The notes under the pieces were generated by a model that did not search any database, was not told where the DNA came from, and was given only the letters and a program-made list of their open reading frames with translations. From positions 1 to 62,375 of the forward strand of contig JAHHHB010000030.1 in assembly GCA_019359545.1 (NCBI GenBank): 62,375 nt of DNA, given 5' to 3'. Position numbers and translations under genes: made by a program. This stretch comes from Desmonostoc geniculatum HA4340-LM1. Its GTDB lineage: Bacteria > Cyanobacteriota > Cyanobacteriia > Cyanobacteriales > Nostocaceae. How positions within the stretch are numbered: the first letter of the stretch is position 1; each line of letters starts with the position of its first letter. Shown piece by piece: positions 36,747 through 45,747 of this stretch.

Positions 36747-38174
36747 ATGATTTCTAAGCAGATACTTTACAATAGTTTTTCCCAAGAAAACTATTCTCCT
36801 GAGGAGCGATCGCCACAGGGGTGGATGGCGATCGCCGGCTTTATACTATTAACTGTAGTTTGCTATTTTGCTGGTGCTACTGCTGCATTGCGCCTAATTT
36901 TTCCGGTGACAGCTTTAGTAGTAGCCGTGTTTTTATACTTGCGCCATCCCATTCTCTACGTCGGCTTTACTTGGTGGATATGCTTTCTCACCCCCTTAGC
37001 TACCCGCTTAGTTGACTATCGCGTAGGCTGGGATCCTACCCGCCAGATGCTCATAGCACCATACTTGGTGGTGTTTGTGACCATTGCAACTTTTTTGCGC
37101 CGCTTTAAAAGCGCCTCTCGCCAAGGGGGTTTGCCGTTTGTTTTGGCTTTTATCGGAGTCTTCTACGGCTTTTTGATAGGTTTAATTTACAACGCACCAA
37201 TCCCTGTAGCACGCGGTTTATTGGATTGGCTAGGCCCAATTATTTTTGCTTTTCACTTATTTATTAACTGGCGAGATTATCCCAGCTATCGCCAACATTT
37301 TCAGCGAACATTCCTCTGGTGTGTATTAATTTTAGGAGCTTATGGTGTATATCAATTTGTAGTAGCTCCTGAGTGGGATAGGTACTGGCTCATAGAATCA
37401 AAACTATTCATGAGTGCTGGAAATCCCGTACCTTTTGGAATGCGTGTTTGGAGTACATTACACTCAGTCGGTCCCTTTGGCTCCGTCATGCAAGCTGGGT
37501 TGCTATTGTTATTTACCAGTTCCGGAAGTTTAATTTTTCCTGCCTCAGCCGTTGGTTATTTATCTTTTTTATTAACACAAGCGCGTACAAATTGGGGCGG
37601 CTGGTTATTGGGAGTAATTATGATTGTGGGTTCAGTCAAAACCCGAATTCAAATGCGCCTAATAACCATAATTGTGGTGATGGCAATTTGTGTTGTGCCA
37701 TTGACAACCATCGAACCAATTTCTCATGTTGTGTCAGAGCGTTTGCAAACTTTTTCTAATCTGGAAGAAGACAACAGTTTTAAAGATAGATCGCAAAGTT
37801 ACGACAAAAACCTGAGTCTAGCTCTTTCTAATGCTTTAGGTAACGGATTAGGAAATATTTGGAAAGTCAACGAAAAAACCGGACAAATCGAAGTAGTAGT
37901 AATTGACAGCGGCATTTTAGATATGTTTTTTACCCTTGGTTGGTTTGGAGCTATATTTTATATGGGCGGATTAATTTTGTTAATTATTAATGTTAGCAAA
38001 TATAGTGAAGGTCGTTTTGATAGTTTTATCAGTGCCGCCCGCGCCATTGGTATTAGCTCTGCTACACAATTAGTTATTGGTAGTGGCATGTTAAGCGTAG
38101 CAGGTATGATTCTTTGGGGATTTTTAGCTATGGCTATGGCAGGACATAAATATTATCTTCATCAAGAAAAGTAA
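36747..38174 (+). CDS. Wzy/WaaL-like O-antigen polymerase or ligase
   Basis: A 475-residue polytopic membrane protein with about 10-12 hydrophobic helices (for example MAIAGFILLTVVCYFAGATA, LPFVLAFIGVFYGFLIGLI) and a large loop at about 210-240 plus a second near 330-390 (RLQTFSNLEEDNSFKDRSQSYD). SFLLTQARTNWGGWLLG matches the O-antigen ligase/polymerase family signature region. It should join lipid-linked repeat units at the outer face of the plasma membrane, with chain length set by the Wzc-like protein. Confidence 0.88.
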   Translation: MISKQILYNSFSQENYSPEERSPQGWMAIAGFILLTVVCYFAGATAALRLIFPVTALVVAVFLYLRHPILYVGFTWWICFLTPLATRLVDYRVGWDPTRQMLIAPYLVVFVTIATFLRRFKSASRQGGLPFVLAFIGVFYGFLIGLIYNAPIPVARGLLDWLGPIIFAFHLFINWRDYPSYRQHFQRTFLWCVLILGAYGVYQFVVAPEWDRYWLIESKLFMSAGNPVPFGMRVWSTLHSVGPFGSVMQAGLLLLFTSSGSLIFPASAVGYLSFLLTQARTNWGGWLLGVIMIVGSVKTRIQMRLITIIVVMAICVVPLTTIEPISHVVSERLQTFSNLEEDNSFKDRSQSYDKNLSLALSNALGNGLGNIWKVNEKTGQIEVVVIDSGILDMFFTLGWFGAIFYMGGLILLIINVSKYSEGRFDSFISAARAIGISSATQLVIGSGMLSVAGMILWGFLAMAMAGHKYYLHQEK

Positions 38175-38253
38175 ACAGGAGTCAGGAGTCAGAATTCAGG
38201 AGTCAGAAGTCAGAAGTAGAGAAACACTTTTATTAAATAGACGGGTTAAAATT

Positions 38254-39375
38254 ATGAAAGCAATTATTGTAATGCCACTAGCCGAACAACGAGGCGGCGG
38301 TGAAATGATGCTTTGGGATTTGATGCAGCAGGGACGTAATGCTGGTGTCGAGTGGCTAGTGATATTTTTAGAAAACGGCCCGATGGTAGAACAAGTAAAG
38401 TCCCTTGGTATCGACACACGAATTGTGGAAAGTGGACGTTTACGCCAAATTCACCGTTTTATTGCTGCTGTTTTCCGGATAGCTGCGATCGCCCGCGAGG
38501 AACATGCAGATATAATCGTTAATTGGATGTGGATTACACACATATCCGGAGGTTTGGCGGCGATGTTGGCGGGGTTACCTGCTGTGTGGTATCAGCTAGA
38601 AGTACCTAGCGATAAAACTTGGTTAGTACGGCTGGCTACTTTAATCCCAGCGCGGGCAATTATTACCCTCTCCCAAGATGGTAAGCAAGCACAAGCGCAG
38701 ATTTGGCCGCACAGACCAACACCCTTGGTTTATCCTGGTGTAGCACTAGACCGATTTGAACCTGATGCTTTACCTTCTCCTGAAGAAGCACGGCGAAAGT
38801 TGGGCTTACCTTTGCACGGGCCATTGATTGGAATTGTCGGACGATTGCAACGATGGAAGGGAATGCATGTATTGGTACGGGCAATGCCCAAAATTTTACA
38901 GCAGTATCCCGATGCCCATTGTGTTGTGGTTGGCGGTAAGCACGATTTGGAACCGGATTATGAGGACTTTTTAAAAGCAGAAATCGCCACTTTAGGCTTG
39001 AAAGAACAAGTAATTATGGCTGGGTTACAGCGCAATATTCCAGAGTGGGTGCAGGCGATGGATGTATTTGTCCATGCATCTGATAAAGAACCATTTGGTA
39101 TTGTGATTATTGAAGCGATGGCGTTGGGAAAACCTGTGATTGCTGGCGATGCAGGTGGACCAACGGAGATTATTACAGATGGCATCAATGGACTATTAAC
39201 ACCTTACGGCAATGCGGATAAATTAGCGATCGCAATTCTCCGCTATCTTGACGAGCAAGAATTTGCCCGAAGTGCTGGAATCGCTGCACGACAACGCGCC
39301 CTCGATTTCTCAACCCACAGTTATGCTCAAAATTTTATCAACGCCCTTCGTTCTGTAATACCAAGCGTTTCCTAG
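38254..39375 (+). CDS. Family 4 glycosyltransferase
   Basis: A 373-residue GT4, the last gene of the HEP-type island. It has KAIIVMPLAEQRGGGEMMLWD at the N-terminus, YPGVALDRFEPD, LIGIVGRLQRWKGMHVLVRA, CVVVGGKHDLEPDYE, MAGLQRNIPEWVQAMDVF, and HASDKEPFGIVIIEAMALGKP containing the E-x7-E pair. A hairpin with terminator features follows at 39410. It is likely to add a sugar of the repeat unit. Confidence 0.93.
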   Translation: MKAIIVMPLAEQRGGGEMMLWDLMQQGRNAGVEWLVIFLENGPMVEQVKSLGIDTRIVESGRLRQIHRFIAAVFRIAAIAREEHADIIVNWMWITHISGGLAAMLAGLPAVWYQLEVPSDKTWLVRLATLIPARAIITLSQDGKQAQAQIWPHRPTPLVYPGVALDRFEPDALPSPEEARRKLGLPLHGPLIGIVGRLQRWKGMHVLVRAMPKILQQYPDAHCVVVGGKHDLEPDYEDFLKAEIATLGLKEQVIMAGLQRNIPEWVQAMDVFVHASDKEPFGIVIIEAMALGKPVIAGDAGGPTEIITDGINGLLTPYGNADKLAIAILRYLDEQEFARSAGIAARQRALDFSTHSYAQNFINALRSVIPSVS

Positions 39376-39409
39376 ATAGAAAACTCAAATTGTATTGATA
39401 TGATATATT

Positions 39410-39438
39410 ATCCCCGACTTTTTTGATAAGTTGGGGAT
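39410..39438 (+). terminator. Probable terminator at the end of the HEP-type island
   Basis: An 11-bp stem (ATCCCCGACTT / AAGTTGGGGAT, with one G-T wobble) with a seven-base loop lies 35 bases after the last glycosyltransferase. A weak T-rich tail (TTAGATTTT) follows. Confidence 0.65.
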
Positions 39439-39504
39439 TTAGATTTTCATAAATCAAATTATACTGATAATACAAGCTATGAAATATCAGGCGATCGCAG
39501 TAGC

Positions 39505-39831
39505 CTAAATTGTATCTGGGTCGATATTTAACTCCCGCAACTTTGCTGCCAAACGTTGTGCCTTTTGTTCTACCTCTTCTAATCTTTGTTCTGTCTGTTC
39601 TGCTGTTTCTTCAGGTGTTGGTACTAGTTGTTTATCTGGTGTAAAAAACCGCAATAATCCCTCATTAATCCCTAAATATAAACCTAACTGTTGACTCCAC
39701 AAATGTCCTTCTGCGTTTAATTGCAGAGGTTGATATTTTCCATCTACTAAATGAAATCCTGCAAATTCTAATGTGTATGGGTCAAACCAAAAATAATCAT
39801 GAGTGCGGAAAGTATCTTGATAAATTTCTTT
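39505..39831 (-). pseudogene. Uma2-family gene, 5'-truncated
   Basis: Translating the minus strand back to 39831 gives KEIYQDTFRTHDYFWFDPY, LEFAGFHLVDGKYQPLQLN, LWSQQLGLYLGINEGLLRFF, and a glutamate-rich coiled-coil tail ending LAAKLRELNIDPDTI. This is the C-terminal half of a Uma2-family (DUF820) protein. A stop codon (39832-39834) precedes it in frame, and the N-terminal half with the catalytic motif is missing. I call it a pseudogene fragment. Confidence 0.85.
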
Positions 39832-39834
39832 TTA

Positions 39835-40257
39835 CGTTTTTTAGGTTAATCTACTTAGTAAACCAATAGTAACACCAGCTACCATCCCATCGGCTAGAGT
39901 GAGATAAAGCAAAGTACACTAAAAATTTATTTTTATAACTGAAAAATTTATTTTATTTCTTTATTAAGTAACTATCACTATTTAATATGTATAATCTATT
40001 ATTCATTGTTAACGATCGCATGTATAATCTATCATTGAGTCTGATTTATTATTCACCTCTATTACTGATTTATCGGTTGGCATTTTGTCAAGAGAGCATC
40101 TATTTTTAAGACATAGCAAATCACTCACCTAGTAGTCATTTATTCAGGAAATTTCAGAACTTTGATAGGCATACTCTGTCCTAGACATTGCCTGAGCTTT
40201 TGCTACACAAAGTATGAGGCATTATATGAATAGTTGGCACTTTTACGGCACTATCCA
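39835..40257. other. AT-rich spacer upstream of the NTPase/TPR pair
   Basis: About 420 bases, AT-rich, containing a direct repeat of TATGTATAATCTAT (about 39987 and 40019) and no gene I can support. It probably holds the promoter of the NTPase gene. Confidence 0.5.
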
Positions 40258-41550
40258 ATGTCTAAACAATTATTAATTTCCTTTCAGGAAGCATACAGCA
40301 ATCTCGAACTGTTTCCGTTAATGGAACGGAACGAAATGGAAAGATTTAGAGTCGAATATGGTGATGATTTGATTGCAGACCTCAATCAATTAGTTGAAGA
40401 CAGTCCCAATAAAGATGGTAAAATTGTCTTTACAGGACATCGTGGCTGTGGTAAGTCAACTTTGTTAGCTGAATTTAGCAGGCAAATTCAAAATAAGTAC
40501 TTTGTAGTTCTATTTTCTATTGCTGACAAAATTGAAATGTCGGCAGTTAACCATATTAATATTCTGTTTGCCATTGCAGTTAATTTAATGGCAGAGGCAG
40601 AAGCACGACGAGTTGATATTCCTCAAAGTACTAAAGAAGCCCTTTATAAATGGTTTGCTACCCGCACTCGCACTGAAGAATTAAATTTGCAGCTAGAGGC
40701 TGAGATTGGTTTTGATTTGCTCAAGTTGATTAGCTCTAAATTAAAAGCTGATGCTAGCGTCCGCGATGAAATTAAACAAGAGTTTGAACGCAAAATATCA
40801 GATTTAGTCGCTAGAATTAACGAAATTGCTGCTTTGATTCAAGCCGCTACTAAACAAGATGTTTTAGTCATTATTGATGATTTAGATAAACTCGACTTAG
40901 GCAGGGTTAACGAAATTTACAAAGATAATATTAAAGCTCTTTGTCAACCGAATTTCCGGATTATCTACACCATTCCCATCGCAGTTCTTCGAGAAACATT
41001 TATCAGCACAATAATTGCTACAGAAACTAACGACCAAATTGTAGCAATGCCTGTCCTCAAGATTTTTGATAAAGGTAAAAATCGTTTTGCTAATGCTCAA
41101 CCGCGTCCCGAAGCAACAAAGATTCTCGGTGAAGTTTTACGCAAGCGAATTACCAATGAATTAATAGCACCAGAAACCGCTGACAAAATTGTTATTTACA
41201 GTGGTGGCGTATTGCGAGAATTAATTCGCATTTCTAAAGAGTGTTGCCGTATTTGTTTGCGGACGATTCGACGAAATTCCAACGCCCAAGTTATCATTAA
41301 CGATCAAATTCTCGCCCAAGCAATCAATAAAATTCGCAATGATTTTTCCATACGTTTAGGAAAAGTTGATATAGATATTTTGCAAAGTGTTTACGAACAA
41401 TTTATGCCCCACGATCCAAAACAAGCTGAGTTTTTGGATTTACTACATGGTTTATATGTCTTAGAATATCGCACCGAAGAAACATGGTACGATGTTCATC
41501 CAATTATTATCGAAAGTTTAAAAAGACAGGGAGCCATCAATGTTCAATGA
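40258..41550 (+). CDS. P-loop NTPase, partner of TPR protein
   Basis: A 430-residue AAA/STAND-like NTPase. Walker A is FTGHRGCGKSTLLAEF near residue 70 and Walker B with an extra acidic pair is DVLVIIDDLDKLDLG near 205; a sensor-like strand RIIYTIPIAVLRE follows. The C-terminal third looks winged-helix-like (FLDLLHGLYVLEYRTEETWYDVHPIIIESL), with a domain-ending tyrosine/histidine pattern common in regulatory ATPases. ATG 40258 is used; the longer frame starts from TTG 40234. It overlaps the next gene by 11 bases, so the two are translationally coupled. Possible defence or signalling ATPase. Confidence 0.85.
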   Translation: MSKQLLISFQEAYSNLELFPLMERNEMERFRVEYGDDLIADLNQLVEDSPNKDGKIVFTGHRGCGKSTLLAEFSRQIQNKYFVVLFSIADKIEMSAVNHINILFAIAVNLMAEAEARRVDIPQSTKEALYKWFATRTRTEELNLQLEAEIGFDLLKLISSKLKADASVRDEIKQEFERKISDLVARINEIAALIQAATKQDVLVIIDDLDKLDLGRVNEIYKDNIKALCQPNFRIIYTIPIAVLRETFISTIIATETNDQIVAMPVLKIFDKGKNRFANAQPRPEATKILGEVLRKRITNELIAPETADKIVIYSGGVLRELIRISKECCRICLRTIRRNSNAQVIINDQILAQAINKIRNDFSIRLGKVDIDILQSVYEQFMPHDPKQAEFLDLLHGLYVLEYRTEETWYDVHPIIIESLKRQGAINVQ

Positions 41551-43303
41551 AGAATTATTAGATGATGAAGGAGAAAATCAAGATGCATATGATGATTTAA
41601 TTGTTTCTATTGAAGCTCAAACTCAGGGATTAAATTTACTGATTGCTGTTTGCGACGATCCTAACTTTCGGGATGAGATTATTGCTCGATATGAAACTGA
41701 ACTTCAACCTAATTTTCGTGCATATCGAGTGATTTTAGCACGTCATGAACCGAGTTTGAAAGCTGCTCTCAATCAACTAGTAGAGCAAGAAGAATATCTG
41801 CGTCTGCGTCAGCCAGCAGTAATTACTGTAACGGGTGCTGAACAACTTTATTTTCTCAGATTAGGAAAAGAGCAATCAGAACAGGAAAAATTTTTTGGTT
41901 ACTTACAGTGGACAAGGGAAGGATTGCGCGATTTTCCTTTTGCAATTGTGCTTTGGGTAACTAATCAAATTTTAATCAATTTGATGAAAAAAGCTCCTGA
42001 TTTTTGGAGTTGGCGTAACGGTGTATTTCGGTTCGCATCTAAAAAAACCAATGCTATTGCTGGTAAAGAATTAGAACTTATACGCTTTGTTTTTCGAGAC
42101 ACCGAATTAGCCAGCACAGATACTAATGAAAATAATACTTTTTTCTTGCCTATCCAAGATTTACAAAAGCTGATTGAAAACATCGAACAAGAACGAGGAA
42201 CTAAAGACCCCACCTTGGCTACTTTATACTCAAGATTGGGCGATATTTACCGCAGCAGATTAGAACGGGGTGAGTCTCAGAATTATCAAGAAGAACAAGA
42301 ATTAGCAATCAAGTATTGGCGTCAAGCCATTGAATTGCAAAATGAATTAGGTTTGCAAATAGATTTAGCTACTAATTTCAACAACTTAGCAGGATTATAT
42401 CGTGCAACAGGACGCTACAGTGAAGCTGAACCACTGTATCAACAAGCTTTGCAATTAAGGAAACGCTTGTTGGGAGAAAATCATCCTGCTTACGCTACTA
42501 GTCTGAATAATTTGGCAGGAATTTACAAATCTACGGGACAATATGGCAAAGCAGAACTTCTCTATCAACAAGCTTTGGAATTGAGGAAACGCTTATTGGG
42601 AGAAAATCATGCTGATGTTGTCGCTAGCCTGAATAATTTGGCATTATTATATGATGAACAAGGACGTTATGATGAGGCAGAACCTTTGTATCTGCAATCA
42701 TTGGAAATCGCTACAAGTTTGCTGGGCGAAAATCATCCTTCTTTTGCTTTGATATTGAATAATTTAGCGCTACTTTATTATCATCAAGGACGCTACAGTG
42801 AAGCTGAACCTTTGTCGCAACAAGCAATAGAATTAGATAAGCAATTTTTGGGTGAAGAAAATCCTGATGTGGCGACAGATTTGCACAATTTAGGTTTGGT
42901 ATATCGCGCTCAAGGACGCTACAATGAGGCGGAATCTTTGTTTTTGCAATCTTTGGAAGTGAAGCAGCGTGTTTTACAAAAGGCGCATCCGCTGTTAGCT
43001 GATACTATCTATGCTTTGGGTTATTTGTATAGGGAACAAGGACGCTACGATGAGGCGGAAGTTTTATGTATAAAAGCCTTGGAACTTGATAAGCTGTTAT
43101 TGGGAGAAAATCATCCTAATGTTGCCGAAAGTCTGAATAATTTAGCGGAAATTTATCGGGCAACGGGGCGTTATAGTGAAGCAGAATCTTTTTATTTGGA
43201 AGCTTTAGGAATTTGTGAGCGAGTTTTGGGTGTGAATCATGTTCGGTGTGTGGCGATGCGGGAGAATTTAGAAAAGGTTGGGGTGGAAATGGGGGGGAGT
43301 TAA
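41540..43303 (+). CDS. TPR (kinesin light chain-type) protein with unknown N-terminal domain
   Basis: A 587-residue protein. Residues 1-195 form a domain I cannot assign firmly; it contains QPAVITVTGAEQLYFLRLG, FPFAIVLWVTNQILINLMKK and APDFWSWRNGVFRF, which resemble the degenerate NTPase-like regions found before TPRs in some bacterial STAND-related proteins. From about residue 265, seven 42-residue TPRs of the kinesin light chain type follow (NNLAGLYRATGRYSEAEPLY and similar, each ending in LLGENHP). The gene overlaps the NTPase gene by 11 bases. TPRs probably bind a partner or a foreign ligand. Confidence 0.88.
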   Translation: MFNEELLDDEGENQDAYDDLIVSIEAQTQGLNLLIAVCDDPNFRDEIIARYETELQPNFRAYRVILARHEPSLKAALNQLVEQEEYLRLRQPAVITVTGAEQLYFLRLGKEQSEQEKFFGYLQWTREGLRDFPFAIVLWVTNQILINLMKKAPDFWSWRNGVFRFASKKTNAIAGKELELIRFVFRDTELASTDTNENNTFFLPIQDLQKLIENIEQERGTKDPTLATLYSRLGDIYRSRLERGESQNYQEEQELAIKYWRQAIELQNELGLQIDLATNFNNLAGLYRATGRYSEAEPLYQQALQLRKRLLGENHPAYATSLNNLAGIYKSTGQYGKAELLYQQALELRKRLLGENHADVVASLNNLALLYDEQGRYDEAEPLYLQSLEIATSLLGENHPSFALILNNLALLYYHQGRYSEAEPLSQQAIELDKQFLGEENPDVATDLHNLGLVYRAQGRYNEAESLFLQSLEVKQRVLQKAHPLLADTIYALGYLYREQGRYDEAEVLCIKALELDKLLLGENHPNVAESLNNLAEIYRATGRYSEAESFYLEALGICERVLGVNHVRCVAMRENLEKVGVEMGGS

Positions 43304-43479
43304 TGGAATCTCACGCACGAGGCAAGAGAGGGGCAAAGGTAGCACTTTTAGATCCCCCCATAGCTTTAGCAATTCACCTTCACGATTCATACACCTCACT
43401 GCGATGGGCGATCGCCATGTCCATTGTAAGGCAACCAATCATAGGAGAGACGTTGCAATGCAACGTCTCTACATCTGGG

Positions 43480-43770
43480 TTATTGCATGAGAATTTGACG
43501 GATTAAAATGCTCATAACCTCATCTGAGTTATCGGTTGGTTGCAGTGGACTCCAGTCGCCAGTACTGGCGTAGCCAATTACCTGTAAATAGTGGATTGTG
43601 CTGGTAACGGCTTTGGGAGAACCAATGAGTAGATGCTTTATCCGTTCTCTCTTGGGAAATGAGCGTTCAGGCGATTGATTACCGATGGATGGACTGGAAT
43701 CGTCGCCACGCAGATACTGTTCTAATTTTGACTGGGCGGAATTTTTGAATTGTGCCATTATTGTATTCAT
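43480..43770 (-). CDS. Conserved cyanobacterial hypothetical protein
   Basis: About 96 residues from the ATG at 43770 (the frame extends to a GTG at 43806; ATG 43758 is also possible). The C-terminal block IKHLLIGSPKAVTSTIHYLQ, then VIGYASTGDWSPLQPT and EVMSILIRQI, matches from memory a small family of unknown function common in filamentous cyanobacteria. No membrane helix or catalytic motif is evident. Its N-terminal half is poorly conserved and charged. Confidence 0.75.
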   Translation of the reverse strand: MNTIMAQFKNSAQSKLEQYLRGDDSSPSIGNQSPERSFPKRERIKHLLIGSPKAVTSTIHYLQVIGYASTGDWSPLQPTDNSDEVMSILIRQILMQ

Positions 43771-44106
43771 ACTCCGACTTTGGGGTTTAGATAAGGGCGA
43801 TCGCACACTTCTTTGCGGGATGAAGCGATCGCCTTTATCGATCTTGGGGTTTAGATAATGTTAAGCTGGCTCAAAAGTTTTTATGGGCAGCTTTTGCACT
43901 TGAATTTCTTCGCCAAATTTCTTTATCTCGCCATCGCAGTGATATTTTTCGTAATTTAATAGGTAAATTGAGACTGTCGTTGTTTCGTTTGGATTGGAAA
44001 AACGGAATTCAGCTAATCTTTCTCGCTCTACTGGGTTTATTGATTATTATAGCGATCGCTGTTGTGGCATTGCAGAAAGGAAATGAATTATTGCAGCAAG
44101 GAGGTG

Positions 44107-44250
44107 AGCACCTATGGATGTTCCCGATCTAAATAATTGGGCGGCTAATAATCTTGGTGTTCCTGGTTGTTTATCTAGATAGGAACAAAGCTTTGTTATT
44201 CTGACAGCGAATTCAAATGCTCTATCAGGAATTGGGATGTGATTACTCAT
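44107..44250 (-). pseudogene. Four-helix bundle (23S IVS-type) protein, truncated
   Basis: From ATG 44250 the minus strand encodes MSNHIPIPDRAFEFAVRITK, LCSYLDKQPGTPRLLAAQL and FRSGTSIGA, the first half of a four-helix bundle protein of the 23S rRNA intervening-sequence family. At the point where the family continues as ANVEEAQ, the frame switches to unrelated sequence and soon stops. The second half of the gene is missing, so it is broken. Confidence 0.75.
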
Positions 44251-44276
44251 ACTAAAAAGTATACCAAAACTCAATC

Positions 44277-44410
44277 ATAGCGATTTCCGGTTAAGTGAGG
44301 TACACAAGCTTTTGTTTTTAAAGGCAGAGAGTAGCAGAGTTAAGCGCAGAGTGAAGCAGAGGTTAGATAAGCGAAGTACTCAGTACCTCAGCAGATTAGG
44401 AAATGCTATA
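44277..44410. mobile_element. TATAGCG-family MITE, longer variant
   Basis: Ends ATAGCGATTTCCGG and GGAAATGCTATA, with inner GTGAGGTAC / GTACCTCA, match the ends and subterminal parts of the 106-bp elements at 27342 and 46213. The centre is unrelated and carries AGCAGAGTTAAGCGCAGAG units. It lies between the broken four-helix gene and the broken methyltransferase gene. Confidence 0.6.
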
Positions 44411-44529
44411 TTATTTCAGACTTGTGTATACACGGTAGCCTTACGCAAGTAATTTCTCCAAATCAAACCGGATTTCTATCTATATATATGAATGAGTGGT
44501 ACAAAGAAGACCTGGCTTTTATTCATGAT

Positions 44530-44654
44530 TAGGACTTACGCAACTGGCATATTATTTTAAGTTTGTAGTGAGGACTTTAGTCCTCAAAATAAGGGCTAAA
44601 GCCCTTACTACGAGCAAAAAAATTTTGTTTTTTGTGACACTTGCGTAAGTCCTG
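44530..44654. mobile_element. 125-bp MITE, AGGACTTACGCAA ends
   Basis: Perfect 13-bp inverted repeats AGGACTTACGCAA / TTGCGTAAGTCCT lie one base inside the element ends, and 5-bp direct repeats ATGAT (44525-44529 and 44655-44659) flank it. The interior has hairpins GAGGACTTTAGTCCTC and AAGGGCTAAAGCCCTT. It interrupts codons of the methyltransferase reading frame. The end sequence is a familiar one among cyanobacterial MITEs. Confidence 0.85.
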
Positions 44655-44741
44655 ATGATGTCGGTTTCCGTGACTATGCTCTCAAGTCTGCACCTGGCAT
44701 ACTAAAGATTCTGGCTGAAAATAAAATATATGATGGACTAG

Positions 44742-44844
44742 TACCGCAGGGCGGAAGTCAAAAGTCAAAAGTCAAAAGTCAAAACGAAGACAGCATAGGT
44801 TTTTCGGAGATTTAGAATGGTTGGTTTATTTCCGCCGTGCTGTA
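44742..44844. mobile_element. 103-bp MITE, TACCGCAGGGCGGAA ends
   Basis: Imperfect inverted repeats TACCGCAGGGCGGAA and TTCCGCCGTGCTGTA, flanked by CTAG duplications (44738-44741 and 44845-44848). The interior carries AAAAGTC heptamers. Removing the element and one CTAG restores GATGGACTAGTGGTTGAT in frame in the methyltransferase. Confidence 0.83.
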
Positions 44845-45015
44845 CTAGTGGTTGATTTGGGTTGCGGTAGCGGCTTATGGGCGCAAGAACTTATCAAAGC
44901 TAATTATGATGTTTTGGGAGTGGATATTTCGGAGTCGATGATTAATATTGCCCGAAGTAGAGTCCCAAATGCTGAGTTTCGCATCGAATCGCTATTTAAA
45001 ATTGAGGACGGAACA

Positions 45016-45615
45016 ATGACACAAGCTAAATCCCAAACCTTTGCCATTAATATTCCATTTACACTCACACTGACAGTCACCCACGAACAGTTTATTGAAT
45101 TGGCACTAGCTAACAGAGATTTACAATTAGAACGAACTGCTACAGGAGAGTTGATTGTTATGCCACCGACGGGTAGTGATACAGGAAACAGAAATTTAGA
45201 TATAGAAGGACAAATTTGGTTGTGGAACCGTCAAACTAAATTGGGTAAAACATTTAATTCTTCTACTGGTTTTCATCTTCCTAATGGTGGCGATCGCTCT
45301 CCCGATGCCGCATGGATACGTCAAGACAGATGGGATGCCCTCAGTTTAGAACAGCAGGAAACTTTTGCTCCAATATGTCCCGACTTCGTAGTGGAATTAC
45401 GGTCTAAAAATGATTCTATAGAAAAATTACGCGCCAAGATGAGGGAATATATAGATAATGGCGCTCGTTTAGGTTGGTTAATTGACCGGAAAAATAAACA
45501 AGTAGAAATTTATCGTCAAAATCAAGATGTGGAAGTGTTGAACAATCCTGTCAGTTTGTCCGGGAAAGATGTTTTACCTGGATTTGTATTGGATTTAACT
45601 GAAGTGTGGAATTAA
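45016..45615 (+). CDS. Uma2-family putative endonuclease
   Basis: A 199-residue complete Uma2-family protein from ATG 45016. Core motifs: VTHEQFIELALANRDLQLER, ELIVMPPTGSDTGNRN, GFHLPNGGDRSPDAAWI (Asp of the PD-type motif), CPDFVVELRSKNDSIEKL (E-x-R/K), and the tail EVLNNPVSLSGKDVLPGF. The frame is open upstream into the decayed methyltransferase and would give a 264-residue read-through, but the ATG at 45016 matches the family start. The nuclease assignment is fold-based; its role is unknown. Confidence 0.9.
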   Translation: MTQAKSQTFAINIPFTLTLTVTHEQFIELALANRDLQLERTATGELIVMPPTGSDTGNRNLDIEGQIWLWNRQTKLGKTFNSSTGFHLPNGGDRSPDAAWIRQDRWDALSLEQQETFAPICPDFVVELRSKNDSIEKLRAKMREYIDNGARLGWLIDRKNKQVEIYRQNQDVEVLNNPVSLSGKDVLPGFVLDLTEVWN

Positions 45616-45747
45616 TAAATCCCTAATAATTCAATACAGTTCAGATAAGACCAAAACACTTGTAGAGACGGCGATTTATCGCGTCTCCCCGTCCCCGCGT
45701 CTTCCCGTCCCCGCGTCCTTGCGTCAATCTTTACGACAAACTTAATA

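Larger units (their letters stand above)
44488..45015 (+). pseudogene. Class I SAM methyltransferase gene broken by two MITEs
   Basis: Three colinear, same-frame pieces can be joined: MNEWYKEDLAFIHD (from ATG 44488), DVGFRDYALKSAPGILKI to YDGL (44656-44740), and VVDLGCGSGLWAQEL onward to RIESLFK (from 44849). They form the N-terminal half of a class I methyltransferase, with the glycine-rich SAM motif. The gaps are exactly the elements at 44530-44654 and 44742-44844, each with a target duplication. The 3' half of the gene is absent; the frame instead runs straight into the following Uma2 gene. Confidence 0.88.

Noticed and set aside
43858..43959. 33-codon plus-strand ORF with hydrophobic residues
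   Set aside because: Short, no ribosome binding site and in a region of gene fragments; cannot be supported as a gene.
44821..45615. A genuine methyltransferase-Uma2 fusion protein
   Set aside because: The upstream part is a broken methyltransferase whose frame begins inside a MITE; the Uma2 family start is the ATG at 45016. The read-through looks accidental.
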